Notes: generated by a model not told the origin, from the sequence alone. Counted from the stretch's first letter, positions 46,863-59,141 are shown. The stretch: DNA of 64,000 nucleotides from Blasia pusilla (GCA_050084515.1 CM114271.1:46314001-46378000), one strand, 5' to 3'. A program made the numbers and translations.

Positions 46863-47420
46863 CTGCGCGTCCCAACAAGGCAATTCAACCACACCCCCGT
46901 GTCAAGGAACGAGGTACATTCGCACTGACCTAGAATACACAGCAATCAGCCTTTCTTTCTCATATTTTCACCCACACTAATCATCCACCCATGCCTGCCT
47001 CCGAACCAATCCCATCCTGAGCAAAGCATAGGTAGATGAAGACCTGCCTTTACGTAAAACCTCACAAGAGCCCCGTCCTCTTAGGTGTGGAAACGCGGAG
47101 GGCTCCAAACGGACAGACAGTATGATGCAACAAAGCTCGGAGAGCAACAGATCGCGAATCACATGGTCAAATGCATTGCAAATACGAGGCAAGGGTACAG
47201 AAGAGAAACCTCGCTAGGGTAGAGGTTGGCCGCCGCGAGGCCACGGATTATGCTAGCCGATGAATGTTGCAGAGGAGAAAGGAAAGTCTTGCGCTTGCGA
47301 GAGGAGTGCAAGACGGCCCAGCGGCGGAGCTTCCCTAACGTCTGCCACTCACAGAGTAGATGTAATCAATCTTATCCGTTCGTAACGTTGGCGTGCGTAA
47401 CTATGGTCTGAGATGAGATG
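46863..47420 (-). promoter_or_regulatory. Leader and likely promoter region of the NAC-beta gene
   Basis: The start codon is directly preceded by GCGCAG, a good splice acceptor, so a 5-prime untranslated intron probably ends at the ATG; the leader exon is not placed. TGGGCC on the minus strand at 47315-47320 is a site II type motif common in plant promoters of translation genes. The region is moderately GC-rich. Promoter placement is inference. Confidence 0.45.
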
Positions 47421-48040
47421 TCAGCCATCCTCATCGTTGAATGGAAACCCAGCCACCCGACACGGGGTAACCAATGGTCGAGATGACTTCATCCAATCCA
47501 TTCAATGGCGATTGAATTTATCGGAGGGTGCGGATTGCCTAAGGGAAGGTGTAGCACCTACGAATGGCGGAGAATCATGGATTAGGCAGGCAGGCCAGTT
47601 TACCTCCGTTCCTTTCATATTAGGGTAAGGCCCTCTCAGCCAAACAAACCCATGTGAACCGAATGCGGACGCCCTAAACCATCCCAACAACGCAAGTGAC
47701 CTCATATTGAATTCACATTTCTTTTTTCGGGACTATTTCCCCATTTTTAATTCAGGTTTCTCTTCTCCTATTCAAACCACCTTCCACCATTAAAAAAGGA
47801 CAAAAGGGGATGGGAATAGAAAAATCCTCCTTATGTAAGGATTTTTTTTTCCACTTTAAGCGTGTTGGATTAAGAGGAGATAATAAAAGAAATAAAAATC
47901 AGATGTATGTGCAAATTTTAATAGCATTTGTGCATAGCATGGGCACCACTTAGTATTTACATTAGACATAGTGAGTGAAATGTAGGGATGGACATCAAAA
48001 CAGGCATACGAACATACATCATTAGGGGTGTGTTATGATT
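47421..48040. other. Intergenic sequence upstream of the NAC-beta gene
   Basis: Moderate GC up to about 47700, then increasingly AT-rich. Short open frames at 47413-47628 and on the opposite strand show no recognisable family. Confidence 0.4.
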
Positions 48041-48260
48041 TACCAGTAAAGTGTTCTTGCGATGCACGCGAAATAAAAAAAGTGTTTGAAAAACTAATAT
48101 ATAGTCGGTGAAAGGAACAGGTTAATGATGTTGCACACCAATTCAAAATTCTTTTCTTGTTGCCCGTGACATGTGAATGTGAATCATTTTCTTGCTGCTC
48201 AGTTGTTACGTGTCAAACATAGAAGTGTTTGCAAATCAAGAAGGCACTCTCCCATAATAA
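48041..48260 (-). repeat. Second Helitron-like 3-prime end (tandem duplicate)
   Basis: The stretch from 48041 resembles the adjacent one from 48267: both begin with a short CAG/TAG-type end, a GCGATGCACG core, then TGTTTGAA, TGCTGCAC or TGTTGCAC, AATTCAAA, TGCCC and AACATGTGAA-like strings in the same order. On the minus strand it would end CTGG followed by T. The match covers about 160-180 bases. Confidence 0.55.
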
Positions 48261-48266
48261 TATAGA

Positions 48267-50123
48267 CTAGTAAGGTACTCGCGCGATGCACGGAAAAAAA
48301 AATGTTTGAAGAGTTTTTGTTAGTGAAGGGATTAATCATGCTGCACATAAATTCAAACTTTTTCTTCCTGCCCATAACATGTGAAACATTTTTTTTCTTG
48401 TCCAATTATCACATGTCAATAGGGCCTTAAAAACATCTGCCAATAATATTTTTAAAAATTGTGTTTAAATTTCCAAATTTTAAGTATAATTCCCACTTTT
48501 TAAAATCTTAAAAGAGTAAGAAAATTTCACCTTTAAATAACACTCATCTCCCCTAAATAATTTCAATCCTGTGTAAAAGCTCAAACAATAACTATTCTTC
48601 CCCTTTCACTCTTTCTGCCAAAATAACATTCACTAACCAAAATCTTAGCTAATTTTAATTAACGAAATCATTTTCCTTTTCCATCAAAATTCATTTTTCT
48701 TTCCCAAAATATCATATGTGAACTAATACGATTATTTAAAAAATGATCATGTTATTTCTTTTAAATTTTAAATATGATTTCTATTTTCTAGAATCTTATA
48801 AGAGTAACAACATTTCACTCTCTTAGTAATTAGAATCCTCCATTCAAATTTAAATGATATCCCAATACGTCAAGTAATTTTATCTTTTCAAAAAAATTTA
48901 ACAAAATCTACACCTCCATTAAATTTTATTTCTTTTTTCTATCAAATATGAATTGAGGTAACAAATCTAAATTTTTGGTTATTTATCATAATTATTATAT
49001 TTTTTAATATTTATAATCATCCATTCTAATATTAAAATAAATATTAATTGATTAATATATATTCGACTCAAATCATTATTCATTTTCTAACCATCTAACA
49101 CGATTAAGGCAACAAAATTCATGGATATTACCTATTTTGTCTTATTATCCTGTTATCTTGTCATATTATGCTTATGTGATGGTCAATTATTATATAAATT
49201 ATGTACACTAGTTACAATATCCTTGTTTTGCACACAAAAAATATTGTTTTAAAAGAAACCCATTTCAAAATATATATATAATTTTTATTTTCTTTAATCT
49301 TAAAAGAGTAATAACATTTCCACTTAAAAATAACTATATTTTTTAACTAGAATTTAAATAATACCTAACTCTCCTAAATAATTTCACTCCTCCAAACAAG
49401 TTTAAAGAATACCAACTCTTTATGTTAAAATAACATCCGCTAATTAAATTAATAGTTAATTTCAATTAATGATACCATTTCCTTTCTCCATTCAAATTCA
49501 TTTTCCTTTCCCAAAATATCAAATTTGAATAAAAATGATTTTTTTATTAAAAAAATTTCAATTCAAAAATTAAATCTAACTTTCATTTTCTTAAATCTTA
49601 GAAGAGTAATAACATTCCACTCTTCAATTCAAATGATACCCCACTCCCCTAAATAATTCCACCCTTCCATAAGCAATAATATTCCTTCTCCATTACAATT
49701 TATTTTCTTTTTCCATCAAATATAAATTAAAGGAAAACTTTGTAATTTTTGGCTATTTTGTCTAATTATCCCACTATTTTGTCTTATTGTACACCTAGAA
49801 TCACCCATTATGATATAAATTAATGAAAATATATTATTATTATTATTATTTTGCTCTTCCACTCAAATTCATTTTCTCTACCCATCTAATGTGAATCAAA
49901 GGACAAAATTCAAACATCATGTTGTTTCGTAATACTATCCCACTATTTTGACTTGTAATACATATAGGGTCACCCGTTCTATTATAGATAATACGGATCA
50001 ATCCCGGAATTGATAGTTTAATTTTGGAGTGATAGACATTCCATTTTAATGGACCCCTCCTTTCCTAGTTTCCCAATATATTTGCCTTTTAGTATCCAAT
50101 GCATTTTAGATTAATAGTATAGA
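48267..50123 (-). mobile_element. Helitron-like non-autonomous transposon
   Basis: On the minus strand the 5-prime end is TCTATACTATTAATC (50109-50123), preceded by A. The 3-prime end is CTAG (48267-48270), followed by T and preceded about 9 bases upstream by a short hairpin CGTGC-ATC-GCGCG. These are the classic marks of plant Helitrons: TC start, hairpin, CTRR end and insertion between A and T. The 1.86 kb interior is very AT-rich with no Rep/helicase, so it would depend on an autonomous partner. The hairpin stem is only 5 bp with one wobble pair, hence moderate confidence. Confidence 0.55.
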
Positions 50124-50769
50124 TTAAGGAGCCTCACTCCTATGAATGACAAGTGGCCATTGACCTTAAGGGATGAAGCCCTCTTCATTTGGAGAAGATC
50201 ATCCAACTCCTTCCTATTTCTAATAGACTGATAGGATACATTATTTTCTTGTTATATGACTGGTTTTGTATACATATGTCTCTTAGCTAAAGAGGGACTT
50301 TTTTTACTTTTGGCCTCCTCTTACCTACCACACCAAAATATCCTCCTCTCCATCCGTTGTATGTAGTGAAGGCCCGCGGTCACAAATAGCTAAGTCTATG
50401 GTTCCCACACTAGGAGGGGACCCGGGAAGCAAGTCATGATCGCGGGTGCAAGAAGGAAAGATCTTGGTATGACCCACCAAAGTTATAACCTAAACTAGCT
50501 GGTTGTACGACTAGGAAGAGCGAGGAAACCAGCCCCGAGACTAACGCTAGGCGAGACCCGCACGTGTCTCATGACTAGTATTAGGAAAAACATGTATGTA
50601 GCTACTCACGGGGATAAAGCGAAGGCAAGCAAGGTTTTAGACCTTGGAGCCAAACGCCAAATAAAGGGCGAGAAGCAAGGAACATCTAAGTAGTCAAGAT
50701 GGGTAAGAAGCCACGAGACTAGTCACTAAACGCAAAGGGCAACAAGACAACCATGAGACAGTCGTAGTG
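50124..50769. other. Intergenic or gypsy-derived sequence, no gene recognised
   Basis: No coding segment was recognised. From about 50770 rightwards, minus-strand Gag sequence begins, so part of this stretch may be the degraded downstream end of that element. Confidence 0.35.
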
Positions 50770-51839
50770 GCAACTCGTACTTCACTTCTCACTAAGCCTT
50801 TCATTCCTCCTCTACCAAAGTTGGTATTCAATGGCATACCAGTCTGCGTTGAATGAATCTTCCCATCTTTAAAGTTTACTATTCCATTCCTAAGAGCTTA
50901 TGAAAACTCCTCATATTCTCGACATTGATGCTCAACACTATCACACTATATACATCTTCTGAAAAAGTATCTAATTTGCAAAGTATCACCAACACTAAGA
51001 TTCCTATCTAGTTTAAGCTCAGCCATTTCTACTCTCAACTCTCTCAAACCTTTCACCAACTCATCAATGACAAAATCTTCAAGCTTTGCTGACATCGATT
51101 TAGGCAATGGATTTGAAATTGATACCTCCGACTTGAATAGTGCGATTCTACCTCTACTTCGACTTTGCTTTGTGAGAATAGCAACAACTTCTTCCACTTT
51201 CTTCCAATTAGTGCTGATACCTCCTTCTTCCATCTTGTCTGCCAACATTATGAAAAGCTTGTCCTTCAAATTCTCATCAGCCGCCTCAAGAAATAACTCG
51301 GTTTTTCTCAAGTCGAGAGTTGCCCTTTCGGAAGAAGAAAGCTGAAAAGACCGCTTCTCAAACTCACTCAATAATTCATTGGGAGTCATTCCCTTCCCTA
51401 GACGTTGCTCTATCCATTCTAGAAAACTCGTCTTAGTCACCCGATCCACATCATCATCGAAGAATTTTCCTTTCAGCAACTATTCATACTCTTCCTATGA
51501 GGTTGGATTTTATGCTCTCAACTTCTTTACTTGACTACGGATCTCTGGTATTACAGCTAACTCAAAACTTGACACCATATCACCTTCGGATATACGGTTT
51601 ACCTGCATCTCACAAATATACTCTCGAACATACTCGGTGATGTTCCTCCCATCAAATCTGCCCAACTTCTTTACAATCACTTGGAGAGCCCTTGTTGATC
51701 TTTGCTCTCCTATATGAACTCCTCCTTGTTGGCTCAACAATGTTGTCAAAGTTCGGAGAAGATCCTCAGTTCCCTCAATTCCCATTGATGAAGTACTCCC
51801 AAAAGTAGTCATTTTGATAAGACTCCAACTTGCAAACAC
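50770..51839 (-). pseudogene. Gag of a third Ty3/gypsy family
   Basis: A plant gypsy Gag: VIVKKLGRFDGRNITEYVRE, FELAVIPEIRSQVKKLRA, then after an in-frame stop FFDDDVDRVTKTSFLEWIEQ, MTPNELLSEFEKRSFQLSSS and LDLRKTELFLEAADENLKDK. Towards 50770 the reading continues into CDSVEHQCREYEEFS and ALRNGIVNFKDGKIH, a knuckle-like segment. It is almost open: stops occur near 51508 and after FFRRCI at 50944. Pol of this element was not found in the window. Confidence 0.82.
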
Positions 51840-53089
51840 AATCTATCGCCTCAAATATCTCTTAGTGGAAGCACCATTTTTCGAATCGAGAGCCTTTCTT
51901 CGAGTAAGGGCGAGCCTTCTAGCTACGGCAGACATGGTCGATGCAAGGTGAACTCTCTAAGAAGTTCTACTTTTTCAATACAAAATTATTATGTATACTC
52001 TTTATTATCTCACGATAAGTATCACAAATGGAAGTGTCGAGGCGATCACTTCTTCGTAACATCGGACCCCAAAATTCCTATTTATAAAATCCCTACGACC
52101 CCGTCATCGCCAGTCAGAAAATAGAGCATTGAGATATTGGCGCAACCACTTTACGTTTATACATGAGGAAGATAGCACAACTAGTGTTAGGAAGATAGCA
52201 CAACTAGTGTTAAACCCTATTTGAGCAGGCCTATTGATATCCATGGATCGCTATATAAGAACATACAAAGTACAATCCCATGTCCTTCCATATGTGACGA
52301 TAGGAAGAATCACCTGAGTTGGAGATTCCATGATATGGTTCATGAACGCCTCCCCAAAGTGATAAACTAAATAGCAAGTGAACCAGTACCTATCTACAAA
52401 GACTAACTTGACATGGTAAGGATTGAGGAAAGGAAAGTCGGGCACAACTCGTGCTCCATCCCTATCCATGCTTGACAGACATTCTCTACTCTCCTCAAGA
52501 ATGGGCTTTGGCGGAATTATTCTCCCACGAAGGATAATCCACTCTCATTGGGAAAATAACAAACCAAAACATTCACTATTTTAGTACGACTAAACTCGTA
52601 TAAGGTGACAAGCCTCTAGAAACCTCTCGAAGAATAGATCATGGTCAAGTTATTCTCCCAAGAGGAGTGATCCACTCTCATTGGAAGAGCAAGCAATCCC
52701 AAAGCCATACACTCAAGAGTGACACGAGAGACTCAAGATGTGAAATAGAAGGTGATGAATCCTCGAAGGTCCCTCCTCTTTATATATACTCACAAGGGAT
52801 CCACAAGAGTACGAAATATCTTGTGCCACGTGACTTCCTCTCAAGGCTTAGCCAATCACATTTTGACACAAGTAGATTTTCTCTTATCTCTTCCAAAATA
52901 TCCTCTTTTACCCACTTGATATTTTCCAAATTACCCCAACTAACCTAGCCACCAACCAAGACTACTTTTGCTTTTCATTAAAGCACCAATCTCACTACTT
53001 TACTTTTATAAAGTCATCTTTTATTTATTACCTCTTTTCCTAAAGTTGGGCCCACATAAAAGAGGCACCATAAAGAGGTTTAAACATGG
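51840..53089 (-). other. Leader side of the third gypsy family and intergenic sequence
   Basis: No gene recognised. Two related 40-base segments, at about 52516-52555 and 52651-52690, share TTATTCTCCCA and CCACTCTCATTGG. This could be LTR or leader sequence of the Gag to its left. The part from 52950 to 53070 is AT-rich without features. Confidence 0.4.
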
Positions 53090-53259
53090 GAATCTTGGTG
53101 TATTTGCAAAACATCCTAAGAAGTCCAAGGGTGTCTCTCCCGATCATCCGTGGTGTATCAATCTCCTTAGTTCTCATCCCCAACCACTGCCTCAACCGTC
53201 TCAAGAGGCATGGGGCTCACCAACGCAGATAATAATGTAATCCTGAAACGACGTTCCTG

Positions 53260-54408
53260 AAAGCGCTTCAAGTCCATTGTTGACCTAAGATAGCCATGAT
53301 GCCTTTGAGAGGGAGAGCTGAAAATCTCCCATCGTCGCTCTCGCTCATCACGTTAGGCTCCACTGCTATTCCCAAAGTCCATTGCCTCCTTGAATGCAAA
53401 GGAAGCGGGAAAACTCACCAATGTGGGAAAGGCTTCTCGTGGCATGCCAATCCTATTGACCACAGCCAACGACGGTCGATCATCGTGCCTCATTTCCTGT
53501 GATTGACGGCCCGGATTCAATATGGAATCCACCAACAAATCATAGGGGCGCTCCACTCTCGCATACACCCTCCGCAATAACTCATGTGGCACCAAGTTGG
53601 TCCGAGTAAAAACGCGGGCGATGTGCTCGTGTTCCACACTCTCCGCATCCAACCACACTACTGGGTCGATCCATGCACATCTCTGTTGTGCACTCGTCAC
53701 CACGCGAGACCGTGAATCGCCCAAAATCGGCACATTCTCCATAATGTATGGTGGAGAAAGAGATTGATCCTCCTGCAAGGCTCACAAAATTTGTATAATC
53801 TCCTTAAACAACCTGGACCGAGAGTCAACTAACCCGCTACCTCGTCCAACATTCCATTGGCCCTGACACGGCCAACCAGCAATGACCAAGTCTATGGTCC
53901 CTACCCGCTCCAAGTCCTGCGCCCCCAACAATGAAATGTCCCTCGGTAGGGAACTCTGGTAACCCTGGATGGCAAACGCAAACAACAAGTTGGGAAAGCT
54001 TTGGCATAACTGCGCCACATGGTGAAGTGAAGCGCGCCTCGCAACATCATCAACCTCCACATACATGTACTGTTGCACGCCCAATCCTCCATCCAAAACA
54101 ACAGCTAAGCCAGTGTTGATCCCTCCAAAGAGATGTAGCAGACGAATACCCTCCTTTGGGATGCACCACACAATCGAGGTGGTGTCCAAAGGGGTCATAG
54201 TAGCACTCATGGCTACCTCGGGTTCCTCTGATCCGTCACGCTCTAATGCAAATATCTCACTCCATGCCGTTTGCACATGCTCGGCCGCTAAGCGTTGAAG
54301 CTCCTTTATCGAGCCCCAAAGTGGCACCTCTCCTCCACGGAATGATTTGGCTACCATGACACTCCTCTCCATACAAATATCAGGGACAGAAGTATCCTCT
54401 GAATGCAC
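53260..54408 (-). pseudogene. C5-cytosine DNA methyltransferase domain, gypsy copy 3 (best preserved)
   Basis: From 54408 to 53353 the frame holds with a single in-frame TGA (53782-53784). Order: lead-in PLWGSIKELQRLAAEHVQT, motif I LLHLFGGINTG, motif II-like YMYVEVDD, motif III-like LPRDISLLG, motif IV AGWPCQGQW with catalytic Cys codon 53866-53868, motif VI YIMENVPILGD (Glu codon 53737-53739), RTNLVP, then LNPGRQSQEMRHDDRPSLAV and AFPTLVSFPASFAF. Motifs IX/X are shifted in frame near 53270-53350. One odd residue is His in place of Asp in motif I. The resemblance is to DNMT3-like enzymes, with motifs unpermuted. The role in the element (self-methylation, targeting or counter-silencing) is unknown. 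Confidence 0.9.
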
Positions 54409-55379
54409 ATGTCCTCAATCAAATCACTAGGCCAGTGAGGACGCTGCTAAGGCTTCCATCTCTCCTGGCCTTCGCTCGATCACTCCACCGATGAATCGAA
54501 CGGGTAATGAGCTAAGGCGCCCATCACCTGACTACCATTCTAGTCTGTAGGACGTTGACTCCTCCTAGTAATCTAGGGAAAACCCTATCGGGTACAACAC
54601 TGCTCCACCAACCAAGACGTCGTAGGACTCTTCATCAGTCACTATCACCTTGGCTCGCACCATAGACTCATATGTAGGATGTCTTGGGCAAATCCTCACC
54701 ATGACCTCCTATCGGGTGATATACTACGTGGTAATCGCTCCATCCAAGGATGTCTGTACCCGAAATGGGCAATGCTCCACATCTGCTCTCGTCAAGCCTA
54801 ATCCTCTAAATGGCTGCTTTCCCCAACATCAGCGGTTACGCTCCTGAATCCAACAAGACGCGATGCAAACTAAAAACTCTACCTCTTGGACTCACCAACT
54901 GGAAGAGCTCTCCCTCGGTTATCTAGCAACACAACACCAGGAGAAGCCATGGCACGCTCTATCGCGGGTCTAGCGGGCATCTCCACCATCCTAGCAGCCG
55001 CAACCTACCATGAATTTGACGTGGACAGCCCGAGCATAGGCTCCAAGGGTAGGTCCATCACCTCCTTTGTAATCACCTCAGAACATTATACAAGAACTCC
55101 AACTCCACGCTCTCATAGCGTAGTGGCCAACCATAAAACCTCGGCGGGCGTACCTCCCAATGTAATAATATCGAAAGTAGAAAACAAAGGAGTACGGTAC
55201 ACAATGGTGGCCGCCCCCAACATTAATGTGCTCGACACATGCCCCTCATGAGCATCAGCAATATGAGTCGTCCCACTTTCTTCTCCCATCACCTTCTGTG
55301 CCTGCACACCAACAACATCACCAACCCTATGAGAACTCTAATCATAACCCATTGATGGGGTCCTCATCGCCTTAGACAA
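54409..55379 (-). pseudogene. Aspartic protease and flanking linkers, copy 3
   Basis: The protease active site RVLLDSGA is readable at about 54838-54862, followed by a decayed flap region and SYDVLVGGAVLYPIGFSLDY near 54570-54640. The Gag-side linker HEGHVSSTLMLGAATIVY lies at 55200-55265. A linker of about 50-60 residues separates the protease from the methyltransferase. Stops near 54545, 54710 and 55090 break it. Confidence 0.75.
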
Positions 55380-56197
55380 CATGAAAGATAGAGGAAGCCT
55401 GAGGTGTTTCCTGGCTTCCCCTTGGTGTGGATCCAACTCGGTGACTTCTCCACGTGTAACAATTGCGGCGGCCTCCATTTGGGGACCCCGCATATCCAAC
55501 CAAGATCCTCCATATCTTTGGCTGCTCCATATAACATTGATACCACCGATCCGACATCGGATAACCTCAGTGTCATAGCGGCAATCTGATGTTGTGGTTG
55601 CTGTATCTGAACAACCCTCCCAGCCTCACGCCCGACGTCTCCCTCAACACATCTATATGGTGGAACTCTACCTCTTCCACGGGAAACTCCACCACCCCCT
55701 CTGATAACTCCAGCTCCTTGTCCCCCAACAGGACCACCTGGTGCACGACCTCTAGGCCCACCCGGACCAGCAACTTGCTTTGGCGCCCTCTCTAGCCCTC
55801 GGTCCGGACATAACTCAAGGTGCAAGCTGAAATACCTAGCGCGTGTGTGACCGTACCTTTGATAATAGTTACATAGATAACCTCTTCATGTAGCACCATC
55901 TCCTCCTCCATGCTGAGGCACGCGTTTATGCCCCTGACGAGTGAAATCGCCTTGATGATGGGCTCCACCACATGACCTACAAGAAATCGTAGACGGCTGC
56001 TGTTGAGCTGCATATGAAGATGCAGGTCTCTGTGGCATGGCTTGTTGATATCCTCCTTGAGCTCATGGTGTCACAAACCTATCTCTGAATCCACGTTGCT
56101 GCATTGGTGGTGCAGGCAATCATGATTGCTCTCGCCCAGAATCCATGATGGCTATGGTCTCCTCCGCCATGTTGCGCTCAATGTTTTTGGCGGTCCT
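55380..56197 (-). pseudogene. Gag C-terminal part with zinc knuckles, copy 3
   Basis: Two knuckle-like motifs: CRSCGGAHHQ near 55955-55990, and CNYYQRYGHTRARYF near 55820-55870. In the second, two Cys have become Tyr but CX2CX4HX4C spacing is still visible. The Gly/Arg/Pro-rich stretch (GGPRGRAPGGPVGGQGAG) and a conserved tail follow to about 55380. The right end at 56197 is an abrupt junction with reverse-transcriptase sequence. Confidence 0.75.
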
Positions 56198-56803
56198 ACT
56201 GGAAAGGACGCCCCCTGATCGGTCTCCTCAACATGGGCGCGGACGTCAATCTGTCCTTGAGCAGTTGGAATGCTCTCTCTTGCTCATCCCCCTAGTGCCA
56301 CTCATGATCCACCTTGGTTAGCAAGGTTAGCAACTTTGCAATCGAATTAAAACCCTTGAGGTACCGTCGATAGAAGTTTGCCAATATTATGAATGCACAA
56401 ACTCGACTCACATCTGGAGGGCGTGGAATGCGTGAAATAGCCTCTACCTTCATCTGATGCACACCAACGCCCCTTGGATATATCATATGACCTAGGTACT
56501 CAATCTGGTCGTAGAAGAACTTGCACTTTCCTGGATGTAGCTTCAACCTATGTAACTGCAATCGTCGAAACACCTCCTCTAGATTTCGTTCATGCTCCTC
56601 AACTGTGGCGGTAAAGACTACGATGTCATCAATATAACACCTAGCAAAATCCAAACTTGTCAAGAGTAGTGTCCTTGAAAGATTGGCGTGTCACTCGACA
56701 ACTCAATGGGGATCTCTGGACCCTTTAGCGTACCCAGATCATGCATACTAAATGAAAAACACCTCCTATAACTCCTCAGAAACTGATGTATCCGGCGCCG
56801 CTC
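56198..56803 (-). pseudogene. Reverse-transcriptase block misplaced inside gag, copy 3
   Basis: The block corresponds to 1296-2330 of copy 1 with about 430 bases deleted internally (junction near 56660). It carries the YIDD box (CYIDDIVVFTATVEEHERNL) and KCKFFYDQIEYLGHMIYP, and on its right the RT lead-in. Both ends abut gag: gag stops at GGCGGTCCT on the left and resumes at ACGTAGGGG on the right, where copy 1 has only 14 bases between. Orientation is the same as the element. Confidence 0.88.
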
Positions 56804-57666
56804 AACGTAGGGGAGATGTTCATAAAAAGCACCCCCTCCCGCAACTATGTCTACAGAGGGTCCGATCCAGCATTGCGTACCATGACTGGATAGCCCGAGC
56901 CTCTGTCATCCCCTAAGTGATAGTAATCAACTAGCGCAAGCATGTGTAGGCCTCACGCAAACTCTCACCCAAGCGCCTCTGGAAGTTGTGGATGCTCCGC
57001 AACTTCTTCGTCCGTACCCCTTGATAGCTCGCCCTCAACTCAACGAAGAACTCAACCACGGGGTTGAACCTGGGACAAACTCGATTGGATGATGCAACTT
57101 CTCCAGTGCGAGTCATCCCTCTTACAACATCACTGGCAAAGGAACCCTCTCCTGACTCCTCATCCTCATCTGGAAACGACTCAGTCCATAACACAAAGTG
57201 TGGGTCATAGTAGAATCTGTACGCCTCAATCTCATAGGCATATCTTTGCGAGAACTCATGGTAATTGTCCATGGGTGCCCCCTCTAAATGTTGGAACATT
57301 CGGTTCTTTGTTGTAAATGGGTTGAACTCTCTAGAGTTCCTAGCCCGTTGTGATTCACACCAACTCCGTAATGAAATCGTGTAACTCTATAGTACCTACA
57401 ACATCCAAAAACCTACGCGGTCCTCTACCCCGCTCATCTTTTTTATACGCCCAACAAGTAGGACCACTCAATATGCGGGGTGGATCACTAATACACTCCT
57501 CTACACTCTCCCCCTCGTGTGAAGACGACAGAGAAGAACATTGAGGTGGTCTCTCACGTAGAGACCCTCGAGACCTCGCACCACTCTGGGTAAACCCTCT
57601 AGAGTTAATCTCAAGTCCACCACCTTGTCTCTCAAAGTCCCGAAAGGACGCAGTGATGGCCCTCAT
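56804..57666 (-). pseudogene. Gag N-terminal part, copy 3
   Basis: The start at 57666 gives MRAITASFRDFERQGGGLE; this is the most upstream Met with conserved sequence. A second segment (56931-57299) has YEIEAYRFYYDPHFVLWTES and VVEFFVELRASYQGVRTKKL, matching copy 1. Frameshifts near 57350 and 56930 break it. The telomere repeats seen in copy 1 are absent here. Confidence 0.7.
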
Positions 57667-58383
57667 GCCCCCTCACACGATCAATCTCAATCTTGCGAGT
57701 ACTCACTCAATCACTCACACTACGCATGCGGCATTCAATCTACACTCTCTCACTAAGACGTGTGCTATGCGGCAACAAGCGACGTGGTGCGGAAAATCAT
57801 CTCTTGTCTTATCAACTCATCCACAGGACACATCCTCAACTCTAGACATCCCATACATGTCTATGTCCCCTACACTCGTACATCATTGATGCTCTCAGCA
57901 TCAGCACGAAACCCAATATCCCCAAATAACTTTCCAATATCCGGAGTTCCCTAACACGTGCAGGGCAAAAAACCAGAATGGATAATATGAATAAATGTAT
58001 GTGTCGCTCCTCAACAACTGCAAAACCTCGACCCCAACTCGGTTGTGAAGACAACTCCTCCAAATAGTACATCATACTCTCATGGTGGTGAGGGTGCTCC
58101 AAAACATCCTCGATGTGCGATGCGGATCCAACGGTATGGTACGGCACTAGCGGCACATAATGGCTACGAACGACACGACACTTGATAATGGGGTGCGGCA
58201 CTTAGCGGCATACCTCCTCAATATCAACAGAACATAATCTACTTCACCATGATTGTACGGCTCCGTGATCAAGACGGTATGGTGCGGCCACAAGCGGAAT
58301 GGCGCAACAATTGGTGGCGCGTTGCAACGATGGGCGTCACGGCACCGTAGTGGATCGTCGCCGAGCGGCTGCCACCTCAAGAC
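57667..58383 (-). other. Leader of gypsy copy 3, proximal part
   Basis: Non-coding leader similar to 6540-7230 of copy 1. Similarity is lost after GACATAGCA at about 58388, where foreign sequence begins. Confidence 0.6.
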
Positions 58384-59141
58384 ATAGCAAAGGGAAGAAA
58401 AAACTTGGACCCCATGAATCAATAGGTTACTTTTCATCTTGAAATGGTCAATCCTCAACGGGTCGGTGATGGACAGGTGCAACGTGATACCAGCGAACAG
58501 AACAAAAATCAAAAAAATCAAGTGTCCATAGGACCCACCGTCCTATTTCTAACGGTGCAAGAACAGCTGAGGAGGGTCGTCAACGAAGGCGTCAAATGGA
58601 GCCGGATGGAGTCGGACGGAGTGGATGGTGCGTTGGCGGACAGCGGGTTTCGGCGGACGGAACAAGGAGGCCGTCACAATAGCAACACAGGCCGCCGTAG
58701 CAAAATAGGTAGGAACGCGACTACTACAGGCGGGGCGCTTCATTATGAAGCACTTCGCAGTATCACGAGGAACCAAGTGCAGTGTCGGGCTTCGGGTTCT
58801 CTCAAAGAGGAGAATGCTTTGGTCTTCAACAAAGCGCGAAGAGGCACACAGACTTCGTTTGTAAATCAAGACCAAGAAAACCTAGTTGTTATCCCACGCG
58901 CCACGCTCTAACCGGCGGCGGCGGTGTTGTCATATCTGCGCCGCCACATCCAAGAAACCGTTAAGGGATTGCATCAACATAAGTCAGTGGCTACTACCCG
59001 GGCGTTCATTTTCATGGATGGAGAGCCTCCAAGGTTTCGCAGCATGTTGAAGCGCGGAGCAGACAATGATCAACCTTCGCCACTTCGCTCGACACCCACG
59101 ATGCCTCGTGAAGACCGAGCTCCCATCATGTGAAGCGCGGC

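Noticed and set aside
53353-54408. The methyltransferase as a host DNMT gene next to transposons
   Set aside because: It lies on the same strand and in the same position between protease and reverse-transcriptase sequence in copies 1 and 2 as well, with linkers conserved in all copies, and shows no intron structure.
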